In this document: positions 16,911-26,446 of the stretch, piece after piece
Layout of the letters: each line of letters begins with the position of its first letter
Position numbering within the stretch: position 1 is the first letter of the stretch
Assembly: GCA_007122335.1 (NCBI GenBank)
Contig: SKTZ01000008.1
Location: 1 to 53,439, forward strand
Reading direction: 5' to 3'
Length of the DNA stretch: 53,439 nt
Source of the DNA: Bacillota bacterium
GTDB lineage: Bacteria > Bacillota > Halanaerobiia > B1SED10-174
Program-made: the position numbers and the translations under genes
Notes under the pieces: generated by a model
What the model was told of the DNA's origin: nothing
Databases searched by the model: none
What the model saw: only the letters and a program-made list of their open reading frames with translations

Positions 16911-18585
16911 AGGAACCAGGAAGTTCAGGTGGGGCAAGAATTGTCCTGTAGTTTTCGTAGTGAACAAAACCGAGAGGACTTCCTTTGGGCTTTTTTAAAT
17001 TTTTAACCTCGGTGTAGTCAACTGCAACCTTACTGTCTTGTCTACCCTTGCTGAAAAAAGCTGCCAGGCTGGCTGCCTTAAGCAGGTCCTCATCGTTTAC
17101 AGCAAGTTTTTCAGTTTTGATTATGACATGAGATCCCGGTATTTCCCTGGTGTGAAACCATAAATCGTGGGGTTTTGCTTTCCGAAATAATTCTTCGTTT
17201 TGGCGATTATTTCTCCCTACCAGGATTGTTCTTCCGTCAGAAGTTTCGAACTGGCGTGGTTTGCTCTTGATATCTGGGCTGCTTTTTTTCCTGCGGATTG
17301 TGATCACGCCTGTTTCTTTAAATTCCTCTTCTAATTCCCAAACTTCTCTCAGAGAATCTGCCTGGTCCAGATAATGGTTTGCCTCCTCCAGGTATCTTAA
17401 CTCCCGCCGGGTTAAAGCCAGCTGTTTTTTGAGGTGTTTTAAAGCCTTTTTCTTTTTATGATATTGTTTGAAATATTTTTGGGCGTTGGCATGAGGGGAA
17501 AGTTCTGGCTTTATTTTTATTTCTATTGGGGAATTATCCTGGTAATAATTGGGAAGTTCAACTACCTGATCCCCTTTTTTAATTTTATGAGCATAGGCGG
17601 TTAAAAGTTCTCCCTTGACCTTGAGGGTTTCACTTCCCCGGGCTTCTCGAAGGTCTGCCTGCAGTTTTTGCAATTTCCGCTCTTTTTTCTTGACCTCTTT
17701 ATTTACCAATTTTTGCAGTTGGTTCTTTTTTCCCTGTAGTTGATTTTTTTCCCAGTTTTGAATTATGGTTGTTCCCAAAAGTTGGGACAGGGTAGCAAAT
17801 TTTCTTTTTTCCATTTCCGGCCAGGCAACTGGTTCGAAGGGGAAAACTTCAAATAATTCTTCGTCTTCATATAGGGCAGTAGGATCGGGAGGAGAGGTGG
17901 CAAGGAAATTTTCGAGCCAGGAAACAACTTCTTTGACATTATCCATTTGCTGCTCTCCCAGATTATCTACCTTTTCTTCGGGATCAAGTTCAGCTCTCAC
18001 TACCAGGTCCTTTGCTGTTTTAGGGCCGATTCCTTCAATATTATCAAATAATAATCTCCAGATTTTTTTATCTCCGTTTTCCCCTTTTAATCTTTCCCAG
18101 GGAATCTCCCAGGGATCGTATTTCCCCTGGGCGGGAGGGGGGTTATATGGTAACCCGGGACTGATGGGACGCTGGCTTTCTTCCCCCTGGGGTTTTAAAA
18201 CTCCCAGGACTTTTCCTTCCTTGACGAGGGCTAAATTAGCATGCCGCCCCATCAATTCAACAATTAACTGGAATGAACCAAAATGGAAAACAAGCATTCT
18301 ATCCAGACCCCGCTGCTCAATTTTATCCAGGGGCATTCCCTGCAGGTACTTGCGGAGTAACATGGTAAAGGAAGGGGGTTTGGGGGGATTGTCCATATTA
18401 TAATCTGCGAGAAAAATCCCCTGATCAGAGGGGTGAAGAAAAATATAAAGATTTTTATTCCTATGCTGGCAGCGGAATTCAATATTAACAACCTGCTGGT
18501 GAGGTTGATATATTTTTATGATATACCCAGTTTGTAATTCTCTTTGCAGTTCTGCTCCCGTCTTATTGAGCATAACGCCGTCCAT
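16909..18585 (-). CDS. rqcH: RqcH, NFACT-family ribosome quality-control factor
   Basis: RqcH (Rqc2 homologue, earlier FbpA) binds obstructed 50S subunits and directs C-terminal alanine tailing of stalled chains. The N-terminal NFACT-N domain begins MDGVMLNKTGAELQRELQTG. A central coiled coil covers about residues 280-420 and the C-terminal NFACT-R domain has the conserved DLWFHTREIPGSHVIIK near residue 475. The length of 558 residues is near the usual 570-590. The start ATG follows AGGAGGGAG on the minus strand. It is the only gene here on this strand and is divergent from yicC. Confidence 0.93.
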   Translation of the reverse strand: MDGVMLNKTGAELQRELQTGYIIKIYQPHQQVVNIEFRCQHRNKNLYIFLHPSDQGIFLADYNMDNPPKPPSFTMLLRKYLQGMPLDKIEQRGLDRMLVFHFGSFQLIVELMGRHANLALVKEGKVLGVLKPQGEESQRPISPGLPYNPPPAQGKYDPWEIPWERLKGENGDKKIWRLLFDNIEGIGPKTAKDLVVRAELDPEEKVDNLGEQQMDNVKEVVSWLENFLATSPPDPTALYEDEELFEVFPFEPVAWPEMEKRKFATLSQLLGTTIIQNWEKNQLQGKKNQLQKLVNKEVKKKERKLQKLQADLREARGSETLKVKGELLTAYAHKIKKGDQVVELPNYYQDNSPIEIKIKPELSPHANAQKYFKQYHKKKKALKHLKKQLALTRRELRYLEEANHYLDQADSLREVWELEEEFKETGVITIRRKKSSPDIKSKPRQFETSDGRTILVGRNNRQNEELFRKAKPHDLWFHTREIPGSHVIIKTEKLAVNDEDLLKAASLAAFFSKGRQDSKVAVDYTEVKNLKKPKGSPLGFVHYENYRTILAPPELPGS

Positions 18586-18623
18586 GATAAAACTCCCTCC
18601 TGAAACACAACTCTTTATATGCT

Positions 18624-18653
18624 ATTATTCACTATTTAGGTGCTTGTAGTCAA
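18624..18653 (-). promoter_or_regulatory. Candidate promoter of rqcH
   Basis: On the minus strand TTGACT (plus 18648-18653) is followed by an 18-nt spacer and AATAAT (plus 18624-18629). Each box is one base from consensus. It points to rqcH, whose start codon lies about 40 nt downstream. Confidence 0.6.
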
Positions 18654-18707
18654 GCGATGTTTTTAAAGAAAAAGTCAATCCACTATTTTAAAACCTGGAT
18701 GGAATTA

Positions 18708-18736
18708 TTGAAACGGGCCTTTTATTATGATATTAT
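18708..18736 (+). promoter_or_regulatory. Promoter of the yicC-remA-gmk-rpoZ-coaBC operon
   Basis: TTGAAA (18708-18713), a 17-nt spacer and TATTAT (18731-18736) make a good vegetative promoter 28 nt before the yicC start codon, so the leader is very short and has no room for a riboswitch. Confidence 0.7.
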
Positions 18737-18764
18737 TTAAAGGAAATTAGAGGAGGAGTGCAAA

Positions 18765-19625
18765 ATGAGGAGTATGACCGGGTATGGGACCGGAGTTGCA
18801 AAAAAAGGCCGCTGGATTTTTGAAACTGAAATAAAGAGTGTAAATCACCGCAATCTTTCTCTTAATATTTATTTTCCTGGAGAATATTCTGCACTGGATC
18901 CCCTTGTTAGATCACTGGTGAAAGAACGAATTGCCCGGGGAAGGGTTGATTTGAATATTAATGTTGTGGTTGAAGAAGGGGAAGTTCCGGAAATTTCCCT
19001 GGATACCAGTTTGCTTCAGGCCTACAATCAGGCTATAATTCAGGCTGTCGGGAAGGGAATGGTTAGTGAGGAGTTTAAGCTTTCTCTTCCTGGAGTTTTA
19101 AGACAGAAGAAAACCCCTGAACTGGAAGAGGTAAAAGAAGTTCTACAGGGATCTATAAAACAGGCCTTGGAACAATTAATTTTCATGCAGGAAAGAGAAG
19201 GGGAGACGCTGAAAAAGGAAATAGAAGAATATGCGAAAAAAATTGCGGAAATGGTCCAAAGTATAAAAGGTATATTGCCCGAAATCCAGAAAGAACATTA
19301 TCATAAGCTAAAAAGCAAACTGGAGAGTTTTCTCGAGGAAAATGATTTTGCCGAAGAAAGAATAATGATGGAAGCGGGGGTGTTAGCGGAACGCAGTGAT
19401 ATTCAAGAAGAAATAGTCCGTTTAGAAAGCCATCTTGAACATTTAAGCGGGGCGTTGCGGGAGAAAAATGCAGTTGGGAAGAAACTGGATTTTATTGCTC
19501 AGGAGATGCTCAGGGAAATTAACACCATCGGCTCCAAGATTAATAACCGTGAAGTTTTGTATCGGGTTATTGAGTTAAAAAGTTGGGTAGAAAAAATCAG
19601 GGAACAGGTTCAAAACATTTTATAA
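18765..19625 (+). CDS. yicC: YicC-family endoribonuclease
   Basis: YicC proteins are RNases; Escherichia coli YicC takes part in decay of the small RNA RyhB. The N-terminus MRSMTGYGTG is the family hallmark, and the C-terminal DUF1732 block ends IGSKINNREVLYRVIELKSW near residues 253-272. The length of 286 residues is normal. ATG 18765 follows GAGGAGGAG. It leads a common Bacillota operon (yicC-remA-gmk-rpoZ-coaBC). Confidence 0.94.
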   Translation: MRSMTGYGTGVAKKGRWIFETEIKSVNHRNLSLNIYFPGEYSALDPLVRSLVKERIARGRVDLNINVVVEEGEVPEISLDTSLLQAYNQAIIQAVGKGMVSEEFKLSLPGVLRQKKTPELEEVKEVLQGSIKQALEQLIFMQEREGETLKKEIEEYAKKIAEMVQSIKGILPEIQKEHYHKLKSKLESFLEENDFAEERIMMEAGVLAERSDIQEEIVRLESHLEHLSGALREKNAVGKKLDFIAQEMLREINTIGSKINNREVLYRVIELKSWVEKIREQVQNIL

Positions 19626-19645
19626 GTTTTCAGGAGGGATAATTA

Positions 19646-19900
19646 ATGGATATTAAGCTAATTAATATTGGTTTCGGAAATATTGTCGCAGCAAACAGGA
19701 TTATTGCAATTGTAAGCCCTGAATCGGCCCCCATTAAAAGAATTATCCAGGAAGCAAGGGAGCAAGGTCGCCTTGTAGATGCTACTTACGGCCGGCGGAC
19801 TCGTGCCGTTGTTATTACTGATTCCGATCATATCATTTTGAGTGCAGTGCAACCAGAAACTGTTTCTCACCGTTTAGTCGATAAAGAAGCTCCCCTGTAA
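19646..19900 (+). CDS. remA: RemA-family (DUF370) DNA-binding regulator
   Basis: RemA is a small DNA-binding regulator that activates biofilm matrix and osmoprotection genes in Bacillus subtilis. The 84-residue product has the conserved [17 protein letters not shown] start and the arginine-rich [17 protein letters not shown] segment implicated in DNA contact. The ribosome site is AGGAGGG. It occupies its usual place between yicC and gmk. Targets in this organism are unknown. Confidence 0.95.
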   Translation: MDIKLINIGFGNIVAANRIIAIVSPESAPIKRIIQEAREQGRLVDATYGRRTRAVVITDSDHIILSAVQPETVSHRLVDKEAPL

Positions 19901-19902
19901 AA

Positions 19903-20469
19903 ATGAAAGAGGGGAAATTATTTATTCTTTCCGGTCCTTCCGGGGTCGGGAAGGGAACCGTCCTCAGGGAATTATTACGGCAGAGAAAAGACCTGGTATA
20001 TTCAGTTTCAGCAACAACCCGCCCGCCCCGCCCCGGCGAAGTTAACGGTAAAGACTATTTTTTCCTTACCCCCGAGGATTTCCAGAAAGGTATTGAGGAA
20101 AACCTATGGCTGGAGTGGGCCCGGGTTCACAATCACCTTTATGGAACTCCCCGGGATTTTGTCGAAAAGACTTTGCAGGCCGGGAAACACATAATACTGG
20201 AAATCGATGTTCAGGGAGCAAGACAGATTAAAAAGAAATGCCCTGAAGGCGTTTTCATCTTTCTGGCTCCCCCAAGTTTAGAAGAACTGGCCCAACGTCT
20301 GGAAAAAAGAGGTACAGACTCCTCTCAAGAAAAAGAAATCCGTTTACAGAATGCTCTCCAGGAAATGGAGGAGCAGGACGATTACAATTATATTGTTATC
20401 AATGATGAACTCCAGGAAACTGTAAACAGAATAAAAAGAATTATTTGTGACGAGGAAAGGGGAAATTAA
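19903..20469 (+). CDS. gmk: Guanylate kinase
   Basis: Gmk phosphorylates GMP to GDP with ATP. The P-loop is SGPSGVGKGT near residues 10-19, the GMP-binding region TTRPPRPGEVNGKDYFF near 37-53, and GTPRDFVEK near 80. The length of 188 residues is slightly short but complete. ATG 19903 is only 2 nt past the remA stop with no clear ribosome site, so translation probably depends on remA. Confidence 0.96.
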   Translation: MKEGKLFILSGPSGVGKGTVLRELLRQRKDLVYSVSATTRPPRPGEVNGKDYFFLTPEDFQKGIEENLWLEWARVHNHLYGTPRDFVEKTLQAGKHIILEIDVQGARQIKKKCPEGVFIFLAPPSLEELAQRLEKRGTDSSQEKEIRLQNALQEMEEQDDYNYIVINDELQETVNRIKRIICDEERGN

Positions 20470-20472
20470 AGG

Positions 20473-20694
20473 GTGGCTATTAACAAGCGGTTGAGTCATG
20501 AAAAATTAATGCAGAGAGTTGACAGCCCCTATACCCTGGTTATTGCTGCAGCCAAAAGGGCAAGGGCCTTAAATGATGGAAGTAAACCCCTTATTGAATA
20601 TTCAAGTACCAATAAACCTGTAACGATAGCAATGAATGAAATAATAGCTGGAAAAGTAGATTATATCCGGAAAAAGATTGACAGCATTAAGTAA
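20473..20694 (+). CDS. rpoZ: RNA polymerase omega subunit
   Basis: Omega assists assembly and stability of RNA polymerase by holding the beta-prime C-terminus. The 73-residue sequence has the family pattern, with SPYTLVIAAAKRARAL near residues 17-32 and the conserved IAMNEIIAGKV near 51-61. The start is GTG 20473, 3 nt after gmk, with a purine-rich AAAGGGG upstream. The gmk-rpoZ-coaBC order is standard in Bacillota. Confidence 0.94.
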   Translation: MAINKRLSHEKLMQRVDSPYTLVIAAAKRARALNDGSKPLIEYSSTNKPVTIAMNEIIAGKVDYIRKKIDSIK

Positions 20695-20710
20695 TTGAGG
20701 AGGGGAAATT

Positions 20711-21913
20711 TTGCTCCAGGGGAAGACTATTGTAATTGGTGTGAGCGGAGGTATTGCTGCTTATAAAGCAGTTGATATTGCAAGCCGAATGGTAAAACAG
20801 GGAGCCAAAGTCAGGGTAATTATGACCAGGGCTGCCTGTGAACTGGTTCGTCCCATTACATTCCAGAGCATAACCCATCAGCCTGTTGCTACGGACATGT
20901 TTTCCGAACCGCCCAACTGGAATATTCAGCACATTGAGCTGGCAACAGAAGCCGACCTTATCCTTGTGGCTCCTGCAACGTATAATATTATCGGTAAGGT
21001 TGCCAGTGGCATAGCGGACGATCTCCTAACAACAACAATTTCAGCAACAAAAGCCCCTGTTATTTTTGCTCCAGCCATGAATAACCGGATGTATGAGAAT
21101 CCAATTTTCCAGGTTAATTTAAGGAAGCTACAGGAGATGGACTATACTTTTATTGAACCGGAAGTAGGGCGATTGGCTGAAGGTTCTTCCGGGAAAGGCA
21201 GGCTTGCTGATAACGAAATTATCATTGAAGAAGTAATTCGGGCTTTAACCCCCAAGGATCTTGCTGGAATGCGATTACTTGTAACTGCAGGCCCAACCCA
21301 GGAGTTTATTGATCCAGTCAGGGTTTTGACCAATCCTTCATCAGGGAAAATGGGTTATGCTATTGCCCAGGCAGCTTTGCGCCGGGGAGCTCAGGTAACA
21401 CTGATTTCTGGACCTACCCAATTAAAAACTCCCTGGGGGCTGAACGAATTGGTAAAGATTTCAACCACCAGGGAAATGCTGGATGCTGTTGTAAAAAGAT
21501 GCTTGGATAATGATGTTATAATTAAAGCTGCGGCTCCGATGGATTTTCGTCCCAAAGAAACCTATAAAATGAAGGTGAAAAAAGAAGAAAAAAAGGAGCT
21601 CGTTTTGGCTTTAGAGCGCAATGAAGACATTCTCGAAGAAATTGGGCGGAAAAAAGGTGATCGAATACTGGTAGGCTTCGCCGCCGAAACAGAGAATATC
21701 GTTGCCAATGCCCAGGAAAAACTAAAAAGAAAATATCTGGATTTTATCGTCGCTAATGACGTTTCTGCTGAGGGATCCGGGTTTGGAGTGGATTCAAATC
21801 AGGCAACCCTCGTTTTCCCGGATTCTTATGAAAGCCTTCCTCCAACAACCAAACTGGATCTGGGGAACCGGATCCTTAGTGAGGTGCAAAAACTCAGGCG
21901 AGAAATCAAATAA
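20711..21913 (+). CDS. coaBC: Bifunctional phosphopantothenoylcysteine synthetase/decarboxylase
   Basis: CoaBC makes 4'-phosphopantetheine for coenzyme A. The N-terminal CoaC half (about 1-185) has the flavoprotein motif GVSGGIAAYKA, the active-site histidine in NIQHIELA near residue 75, and APAMNNRMYENP near 117. The CoaB half (about 190-400) has TAGPTQEFIDPVR and KAAAPMDFRP. TTG 20711 follows GAGGAGGGG. It ends the operon ahead of a terminator hairpin. Confidence 0.95.
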   Translation: MLQGKTIVIGVSGGIAAYKAVDIASRMVKQGAKVRVIMTRAACELVRPITFQSITHQPVATDMFSEPPNWNIQHIELATEADLILVAPATYNIIGKVASGIADDLLTTTISATKAPVIFAPAMNNRMYENPIFQVNLRKLQEMDYTFIEPEVGRLAEGSSGKGRLADNEIIIEEVIRALTPKDLAGMRLLVTAGPTQEFIDPVRVLTNPSSGKMGYAIAQAALRRGAQVTLISGPTQLKTPWGLNELVKISTTREMLDAVVKRCLDNDVIIKAAAPMDFRPKETYKMKVKKEEKKELVLALERNEDILEEIGRKKGDRILVGFAAETENIVANAQEKLKRKYLDFIVANDVSAEGSGFGVDSNQATLVFPDSYESLPPTTKLDLGNRILSEVQKLRREIK

Positions 21914-21914
21914 A

Positions 21915-21940
21915 AAGAGCCTTTTAGGCTCTTATTATTT
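21915..21940 (+). terminator. Probable terminator after coaBC
   Basis: A 7-bp stem AAGAGCC/GGCTCTT (21915-21921 and 21927-21933) is followed by an A/T-rich tail with interrupted T runs. It should end the coaBC transcript, though less strongly than a clean U-tract would. Confidence 0.6.
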
Positions 21941-21994
21941 ATGTATACTTTTTAGGGAAATTATGAAGGAGTTCTTCTTTTTTTGTAAAAATTG

Positions 21995-22000
21995 TATAAT
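21995..22000 (+). promoter_or_regulatory. Candidate -10 box of the glutamate-to-propionate operon
   Basis: A perfect TATAAT lies 36 nt before the TTG start of the ferredoxin gene. No good -35 box is present at 16-18 nt upstream (TTCTTC at the 17-nt position), so an activator or an alternative sigma factor could be needed. Only the -10 element is directly supported. Confidence 0.4.
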
Positions 22001-22035
22001 TGATTGCAAAAGTTGAAGCGAAAGAGGTGTAAAGG

Positions 22036-22245
22036 TTGCCAAAAAAAGGGAAGGTCGAGATCAAGGAATCCTGGTGTAAAGGTTGCGAAATTTGTGCAAC
22101 TTTCTGTCCCAAAAAGATTTTGGGGCTTAGAAATGATGGGAAAATGGAAGTAAAGGATCCGGAAAACTGTATTGCGTGTAATCAATGTGTTCTCCGCTGT
22201 CCTGATTATGCCATAAAAGTCGAGGTGATTGAAAATAATGACTGA
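22036..22245 (+). CDS. korD: 2-oxoglutarate:ferredoxin oxidoreductase, ferredoxin-like delta subunit
   Basis: This 69-residue protein binds two 4Fe-4S clusters through CKGCEICATFCP (about 14-25) and CIACNQCVLRCP (about 44-55). It is the electron-transfer subunit of KorDABC and hands electrons to soluble ferredoxin. The TTG start at 22036 follows GAGGTGTAAAGG. Its end overlaps korA by 8 nt. It is the first gene of the operon that runs to 32944. Confidence 0.92.
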   Translation: MPKKGKVEIKESWCKGCEICATFCPKKILGLRNDGKMEVKDPENCIACNQCVLRCPDYAIKVEVIENND

Positions 22246-23374
22246 GAGAGTTAAGCTTATGCAGGGTAATGAAGCCTGTGTTGAAGGAGCTCTTGATGCA
22301 GGGGTTCTTTTTTACGCCGGATATCCGATAACACCCTCCTCGGAGATTGCAGAAGAATTTGCAGCAAAGCTTCCCAAGGTGGGAGGAAAGTTTATTCAGA
22401 TGGAAGACGAAATTGCCAGTATGGGAGCTGTTGTTGGGGCCTCCCTTGCTGGGAAAAAAGCAGTGACTGCAACCAGCGGTCCTGGTTTTTCTCTTAAACA
22501 GGAAATAATAGGTTTTGCCAATATGATTGAAGCGCCCTGTGTGATTATGAATGTGCAGCGGGCTGGCCCGAGTACTGGACTGCCTACTTCTCCAGCTCAA
22601 GGAGATGTGATGCAGGCCCGCTGGGGAACCCACGGTGATCACCCTGCTCTGGTGCTCTGTCCAAACTCAGTCACTGATGCTTACCTTTTAAGCTTTCAGG
22701 CAGTAAACTGGGCTGAAAGGTTTCGGACCCCCGTAATTTTATTGCTCGATGAAACCATCGGGCACCTGCGGGAAAGAGTTATTCTCCCCCGAAAAGATGA
22801 AATGGTAATAACCAACCGAAAGCAACCCCATGGAGCCCCGGGATCCTTCCAGCCCTATGATATTACTGATGAAGATTTAATCCCTCCGTTGCCCCCATAT
22901 GGTGGTGGTTATCGCTTCCATACAACCGGGTTATACCATGATGAGACCGGTTTTCCTTCAAACAGACCCGAGGTTACCAGCAGACTATTAAATCGTCTCC
23001 ACGAAAAAATTGATAAGTATAAAGAGACGCTGTTCCTTTATGAAACCTACGGTTTGCGCCAGGCCAATCAGTTGATAATCAGCTACGGTGCATCAGCCCG
23101 TTCGGCCAAGGCAGCCTGGAGAATTGCCCGGGAAAAAGGCCTTTTGGTTGGGCTGTTAATTTTGAAAACGATCTGGCCTTTCCCTGAAGAAATTGTTGCC
23201 CAGGCGGGACATGATAAGAATAATATAGTTGTTGCTGAGATGAATAGAGGGCAGTTGATAGGTGAAGTGGAGAGAGTAATGGATAAAAGGATTCCTATCC
23301 GTGGAGCCCAGCGGGCTGATGGAGTTCTCATTACTCCCGAACAGATTCTTGCAAAACTGGAGGGGGTTAATTAA
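22238..23374 (+). CDS. korA: 2-oxoglutarate:ferredoxin oxidoreductase, alpha subunit
   Basis: The 378-residue protein contains the pyrimidine-binding half of the thiamine diphosphate site, with YAGYPITPSSEIAEEF near residues 26-41 and SGPGFSLKQE near 86, both typical of KorA. The enzyme oxidises 2-oxoglutarate with CoA to succinyl-CoA, CO2 and reduced ferredoxin. ATG 22238 is chosen over an in-frame TTG at 22229 because GAGGTGA at 22222-22228 is well placed for it. It is followed directly by korB and korC. Substrate assignment rests on family resemblance and on the downstream succinyl-CoA-consuming genes. Confidence 0.9.
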   Translation: MTERVKLMQGNEACVEGALDAGVLFYAGYPITPSSEIAEEFAAKLPKVGGKFIQMEDEIASMGAVVGASLAGKKAVTATSGPGFSLKQEIIGFANMIEAPCVIMNVQRAGPSTGLPTSPAQGDVMQARWGTHGDHPALVLCPNSVTDAYLLSFQAVNWAERFRTPVILLLDETIGHLRERVILPRKDEMVITNRKQPHGAPGSFQPYDITDEDLIPPLPPYGGGYRFHTTGLYHDETGFPSNRPEVTSRLLNRLHEKIDKYKETLFLYETYGLRQANQLIISYGASARSAKAAWRIAREKGLLVGLLILKTIWPFPEEIVAQAGHDKNNIVVAEMNRGQLIGEVERVMDKRIPIRGAQRADGVLITPEQILAKLEGVN

Positions 23375-24190
23375 ATGGAAATGGAAAAATATTTTCGAGT
23401 AGATAAACTTCCCCATATCTGGTGCCCGGGGTGCGGCCACGGTTCGGTAATGATGAGTATTGTTAAAGGTATTGATAAGATGGGTTGGGACCCTGAAAAA
23501 GTAACTGTTGTTTCCGGGATAGGTTGTTCATCCCGAGCGCCAGGTTATATGAATTTCAATACCCTGCATACAGTTCATGGTCGGCCGATAGCTTTTGCCA
23601 CCGGAATTAAACTAGCCAATCCAGAACTGCATGTGATTGTAATAACAGGGGATGGAGACGGTGCCGCTATCGGAGGAAATCACCTGATCCATGCCTGCCG
23701 ACGAAATATCGGGATAAATGTGGTTTTGTTTAACAATCAAATTTATGGGATGACCAGTGGGCAGTATTCCCCAATGACTCCGGAAGGGTCAATGGCCACT
23801 ACATCACCTTACGGAAATATCGAGCCGCCCTTTGACCTTTGCGAACTGACCAGGAGTGCCGGGGCTAATTTTGTGGCCCGGGGAACGGTTTACCACCTTC
23901 CCAAACTGGATTCCTATATAGAAAAAGCCTTTGGAAAAGAAGGTTTTTCTTATGTAGAAGCAATAAGCCAGTGCCCGACCTATTATGGGCGCCGTAATAA
24001 AATGAAAACACCGCTGGAAATGCTGGAGTGGCAGAAGAAAAATTCTATCGATATCAAAAAAGCCAGGGACCTGGATTCCGAGCAATTAAAAGGAAAAATA
24101 ATTACCGGGATTTTTGCAGAAAGAGATGACGAGGAGTATACAGCCAGGTACGATCAATTAATTAAAAGTGTGCAGGGGGGTAAAGAATAA
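23375..24190 (+). CDS. korB: 2-oxoglutarate:ferredoxin oxidoreductase, beta subunit
   Basis: KorB binds the diphosphate end of thiamine diphosphate through GDGDGAAIGGNH near residues 93-104 and has a 4Fe-4S ligand pattern including WCPGCGHG near residue 16 and GIGCSSR near 49. MTSGQYSPMTP near residue 126 is characteristic of KorB-type proteins. At 271 residues it is of usual length. Start ATG 23375 is immediately after the korA stop with GGAGGGGG upstream. Its final base overlaps korC. Confidence 0.92.
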   Translation: MEMEKYFRVDKLPHIWCPGCGHGSVMMSIVKGIDKMGWDPEKVTVVSGIGCSSRAPGYMNFNTLHTVHGRPIAFATGIKLANPELHVIVITGDGDGAAIGGNHLIHACRRNIGINVVLFNNQIYGMTSGQYSPMTPEGSMATTSPYGNIEPPFDLCELTRSAGANFVARGTVYHLPKLDSYIEKAFGKEGFSYVEAISQCPTYYGRRNKMKTPLEMLEWQKKNSIDIKKARDLDSEQLKGKIITGIFAERDDEEYTARYDQLIKSVQGGKE

Positions 24191-24765
24191 TGGCCAGGTA
24201 TGAAATCAGGCTAAGCGGGGCAGGAGGTCAGGGTTTGATCCTTGCAGGGATCATATTATCCGAAGCTGTGGTCAGGTTTACCGATAAGGAAGTTGTTCAG
24301 ACCCAGTCTTATGGGCCTGAAGCCCGCGGAGGAGCCAGCAAGGCGGAAGTAATCATTTCCGATGAAGAAATAGACTACCCCCAGGTTAATAAACCGGATT
24401 TTCTCCTGGCCTTAACCCAGGAAGCATATAACAAATATAACCGGGACCTCAAGGAATACGGGATAATGGTAGTGGATGAGAGAGTAGATATTGCCATGCG
24501 TGGTGGTCCAACTTACGTCGTGCCAATCCAAAAGTTAACCCAGGAAAAACTGGGAACGAGGATGGTTGTTAATGTAGTTTCTCTTGCCCTTTTCAATAAA
24601 CTTCACGAAGTAGTAGAAACAGAGAAATTGAGAGAAGTGGTTCTGGAGAGAGTCCCCAGGGGAACCGAGGATTTAAACAAAAAAGCTCTGGAACTTGGTG
24701 AAGAACTGGCGGAGAACCTGAACCAATACAAAATTAAAAGCAAGGAGGAGGAAGAAGAAGAATGA
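24190..24765 (+). CDS. korC: 2-oxoglutarate:ferredoxin oxidoreductase, gamma subunit
   Basis: The 191-residue gamma subunit has the family start ([20 protein letters not shown]) and [19 protein letters not shown] near residues 39-57, a signature of CoA-binding gamma domains of 2-oxoacid:ferredoxin oxidoreductases. It completes the four-subunit enzyme. The C-terminus is a short run of glutamates. The ATGA junction with the mutase gene couples the two enzyme systems in one operon. Confidence 0.92.
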   Translation: MARYEIRLSGAGGQGLILAGIILSEAVVRFTDKEVVQTQSYGPEARGGASKAEVIISDEEIDYPQVNKPDFLLALTQEAYNKYNRDLKEYGIMVVDERVDIAMRGGPTYVVPIQKLTQEKLGTRMVVNVVSLALFNKLHEVVETEKLREVVLERVPRGTEDLNKKALELGEELAENLNQYKIKSKEEEEEE

Positions 24766-26429
24766 AAGACAAGGACCGGCAGGAAAAAATTCAAGAGAAT
24801 CTAAAAAAATGGCGAGAAGGTCCTTTTGCAAAGTTCCAGCAAAGAGGTTGGAATGAAGCCTTTACCTCCTATCGGGAACCGGTAAAAGAAATCTATACTC
24901 CGCTGGATTATTCTGATGACGAATACCTGGAAAAGGCGGGTTTTCCAGGTCAGTATCCTTTTGTTCGGGGGGTTTACCCAACTATGTACCGGGGACGTCC
25001 CTGGACAATGCGCCAGTACGCAGGATTTGCCAGTGCTGAAGAATCCAATCGCCGTTATCGCTACCTTCTGGAGCAAGGGCAGACTGGACTTTCAGTTGCC
25101 TTTGACCTGCCAACACAGATTGGACTTGATTCAGACCACCCCCTTGCTGATGGAGAGGTAGGTAAGGTCGGGGTTCCCATTGACTCCCTGGCTGATATGG
25201 AAATTCTTTTTGACCAGATTCCTCTGGATAAGGTCAGCACTTCCATGACAATTAATTCTCCTGCAGCAGTACTTCTGGCCATGTATATAGCCCTGGCAGA
25301 AAAACAGGGGGTTTCAGCTGATAAATTAAAGGGTACCATTCAAAATGATATTTTAAAAGAATATTTTGCCCGCGGTACTTATATTTTTCCTCCGGGTCCA
25401 TCTTTGCGTTTGATTACAGACATATTTGCTTATTGTTCCCGGGAATTACCGAACTGGAATACAATCAGTATTTCCGGTTACCATATCAGGGAAGCAGGAG
25501 CGAATGCTGTGCAGGAACTCGCTTTTACCCTGGCTGACGGAATAGCCTATGTAAAGGCTGCTCTCCAGGCCGGATTGAAAGTGGATGAATTTGCTCCCCG
25601 GCTTTCTTTCTTTTTCAATGCTCAGATGAACCTTCTGGAAGAAGTGGCAAAATTCCGGGCCGCCCGCAGGTTGTGGGCAAAAATCATGGAGGAAAAGTTT
25701 GGAGCAGAGAATCCCAAGAGCAAAATGCTTCGCTTTCACACCCAGACTGCAGGGGCTTCTTTAACTGCTCAGCAGGCGCAAAATAATATTGTTAGGGTTA
25801 CCATCCAGGCCCTGGCAGCAGTTTTGGGGGGAACGCAATCTTTGCATACCAATTCCTATGATGAAGCATGGGCTCTGCCAAGCGAGGAATCGGTGCGGAT
25901 TGCTCTGCGGACCCAGCAAATCATTGCCAGTGAAAGCGGTTCAACTTCAACTGTTGATCCCCTGGGAGGATCTTATTATGTGGAAAGCCTTACTGATGAT
26001 ATTGAAAAGAGGGTAGAAGAGTACCTAGAAAAAATTGAAGAAATGGGCGGAATGGTAAAAGCAATTGAAAAAGGTTATGTGCAACGAGAAATCCAGAAAA
26101 GCGCATATGAAATGCAGAAAAGAGTTGAAAGACAGGAAGATATTGTGGTAGGGGTTAATAAATACGCCCAGGAAGAACCTTCTCCTACTGATCTTCTTGA
26201 AGTTGATCCCCAGATGGAAAAAGAACAGATTAAAAAATTAAAAAATACCAGGGCAAAAAGAGACGAAAAAGAAGCTCAAAAAGCACTGGAGCAGCTTAAG
26301 AAAACAGCCCAAGAAGATGAAAATCTTATGCCAGCAATAATTGATGCAGTTAAAGCTTATGCAACACTCGGGGAAATTTGTGATGTCCTGCGTTCAATTT
26401 ACGGTGAGTACCAGGCTCCCACATTTTAA
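24762..26429 (+). CDS. mutA: Methylmalonyl-CoA mutase, large (catalytic) subunit
   Basis: The enzyme interconverts succinyl-CoA and (R)-methylmalonyl-CoA using adenosylcobalamin. The 555-residue chain is the TIM-barrel substrate domain without its own B12 domain. Substrate-specificity residues can be read: RQYAG (Tyr86) and YFARGTY (Arg204) align with Tyr89 and Arg207 of Propionibacterium methylmalonyl-CoA mutase, whereas isobutyryl-CoA mutases have Phe and Gln. [13 protein letters not shown] and [11 protein letters not shown] are also conserved. The gene overlaps korC by 4 nt, so its succinyl-CoA probably comes from KorDABC. The cofactor-binding subunit is encoded next. Confidence 0.93.
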   Translation: MKDKDRQEKIQENLKKWREGPFAKFQQRGWNEAFTSYREPVKEIYTPLDYSDDEYLEKAGFPGQYPFVRGVYPTMYRGRPWTMRQYAGFASAEESNRRYRYLLEQGQTGLSVAFDLPTQIGLDSDHPLADGEVGKVGVPIDSLADMEILFDQIPLDKVSTSMTINSPAAVLLAMYIALAEKQGVSADKLKGTIQNDILKEYFARGTYIFPPGPSLRLITDIFAYCSRELPNWNTISISGYHIREAGANAVQELAFTLADGIAYVKAALQAGLKVDEFAPRLSFFFNAQMNLLEEVAKFRAARRLWAKIMEEKFGAENPKSKMLRFHTQTAGASLTAQQAQNNIVRVTIQALAAVLGGTQSLHTNSYDEAWALPSEESVRIALRTQQIIASESGSTSTVDPLGGSYYVESLTDDIEKRVEEYLEKIEEMGGMVKAIEKGYVQREIQKSAYEMQKRVERQEDIVVGVNKYAQEEPSPTDLLEVDPQMEKEQIKKLKNTRAKRDEKEAQKALEQLKKTAQEDENLMPAIIDAVKAYATLGEICDVLRSIYGEYQAPTF

Positions 26430-26446
26430 AGTTAGGAGGCAGAAAC

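Noticed and set aside
17765-18403. A 212-codon frame on the + strand opposite rqcH
   Set aside because: It lies entirely antisense to the conserved NFACT gene, is rich in Ser/Pro as typical of shadow frames, and has no ribosome site.
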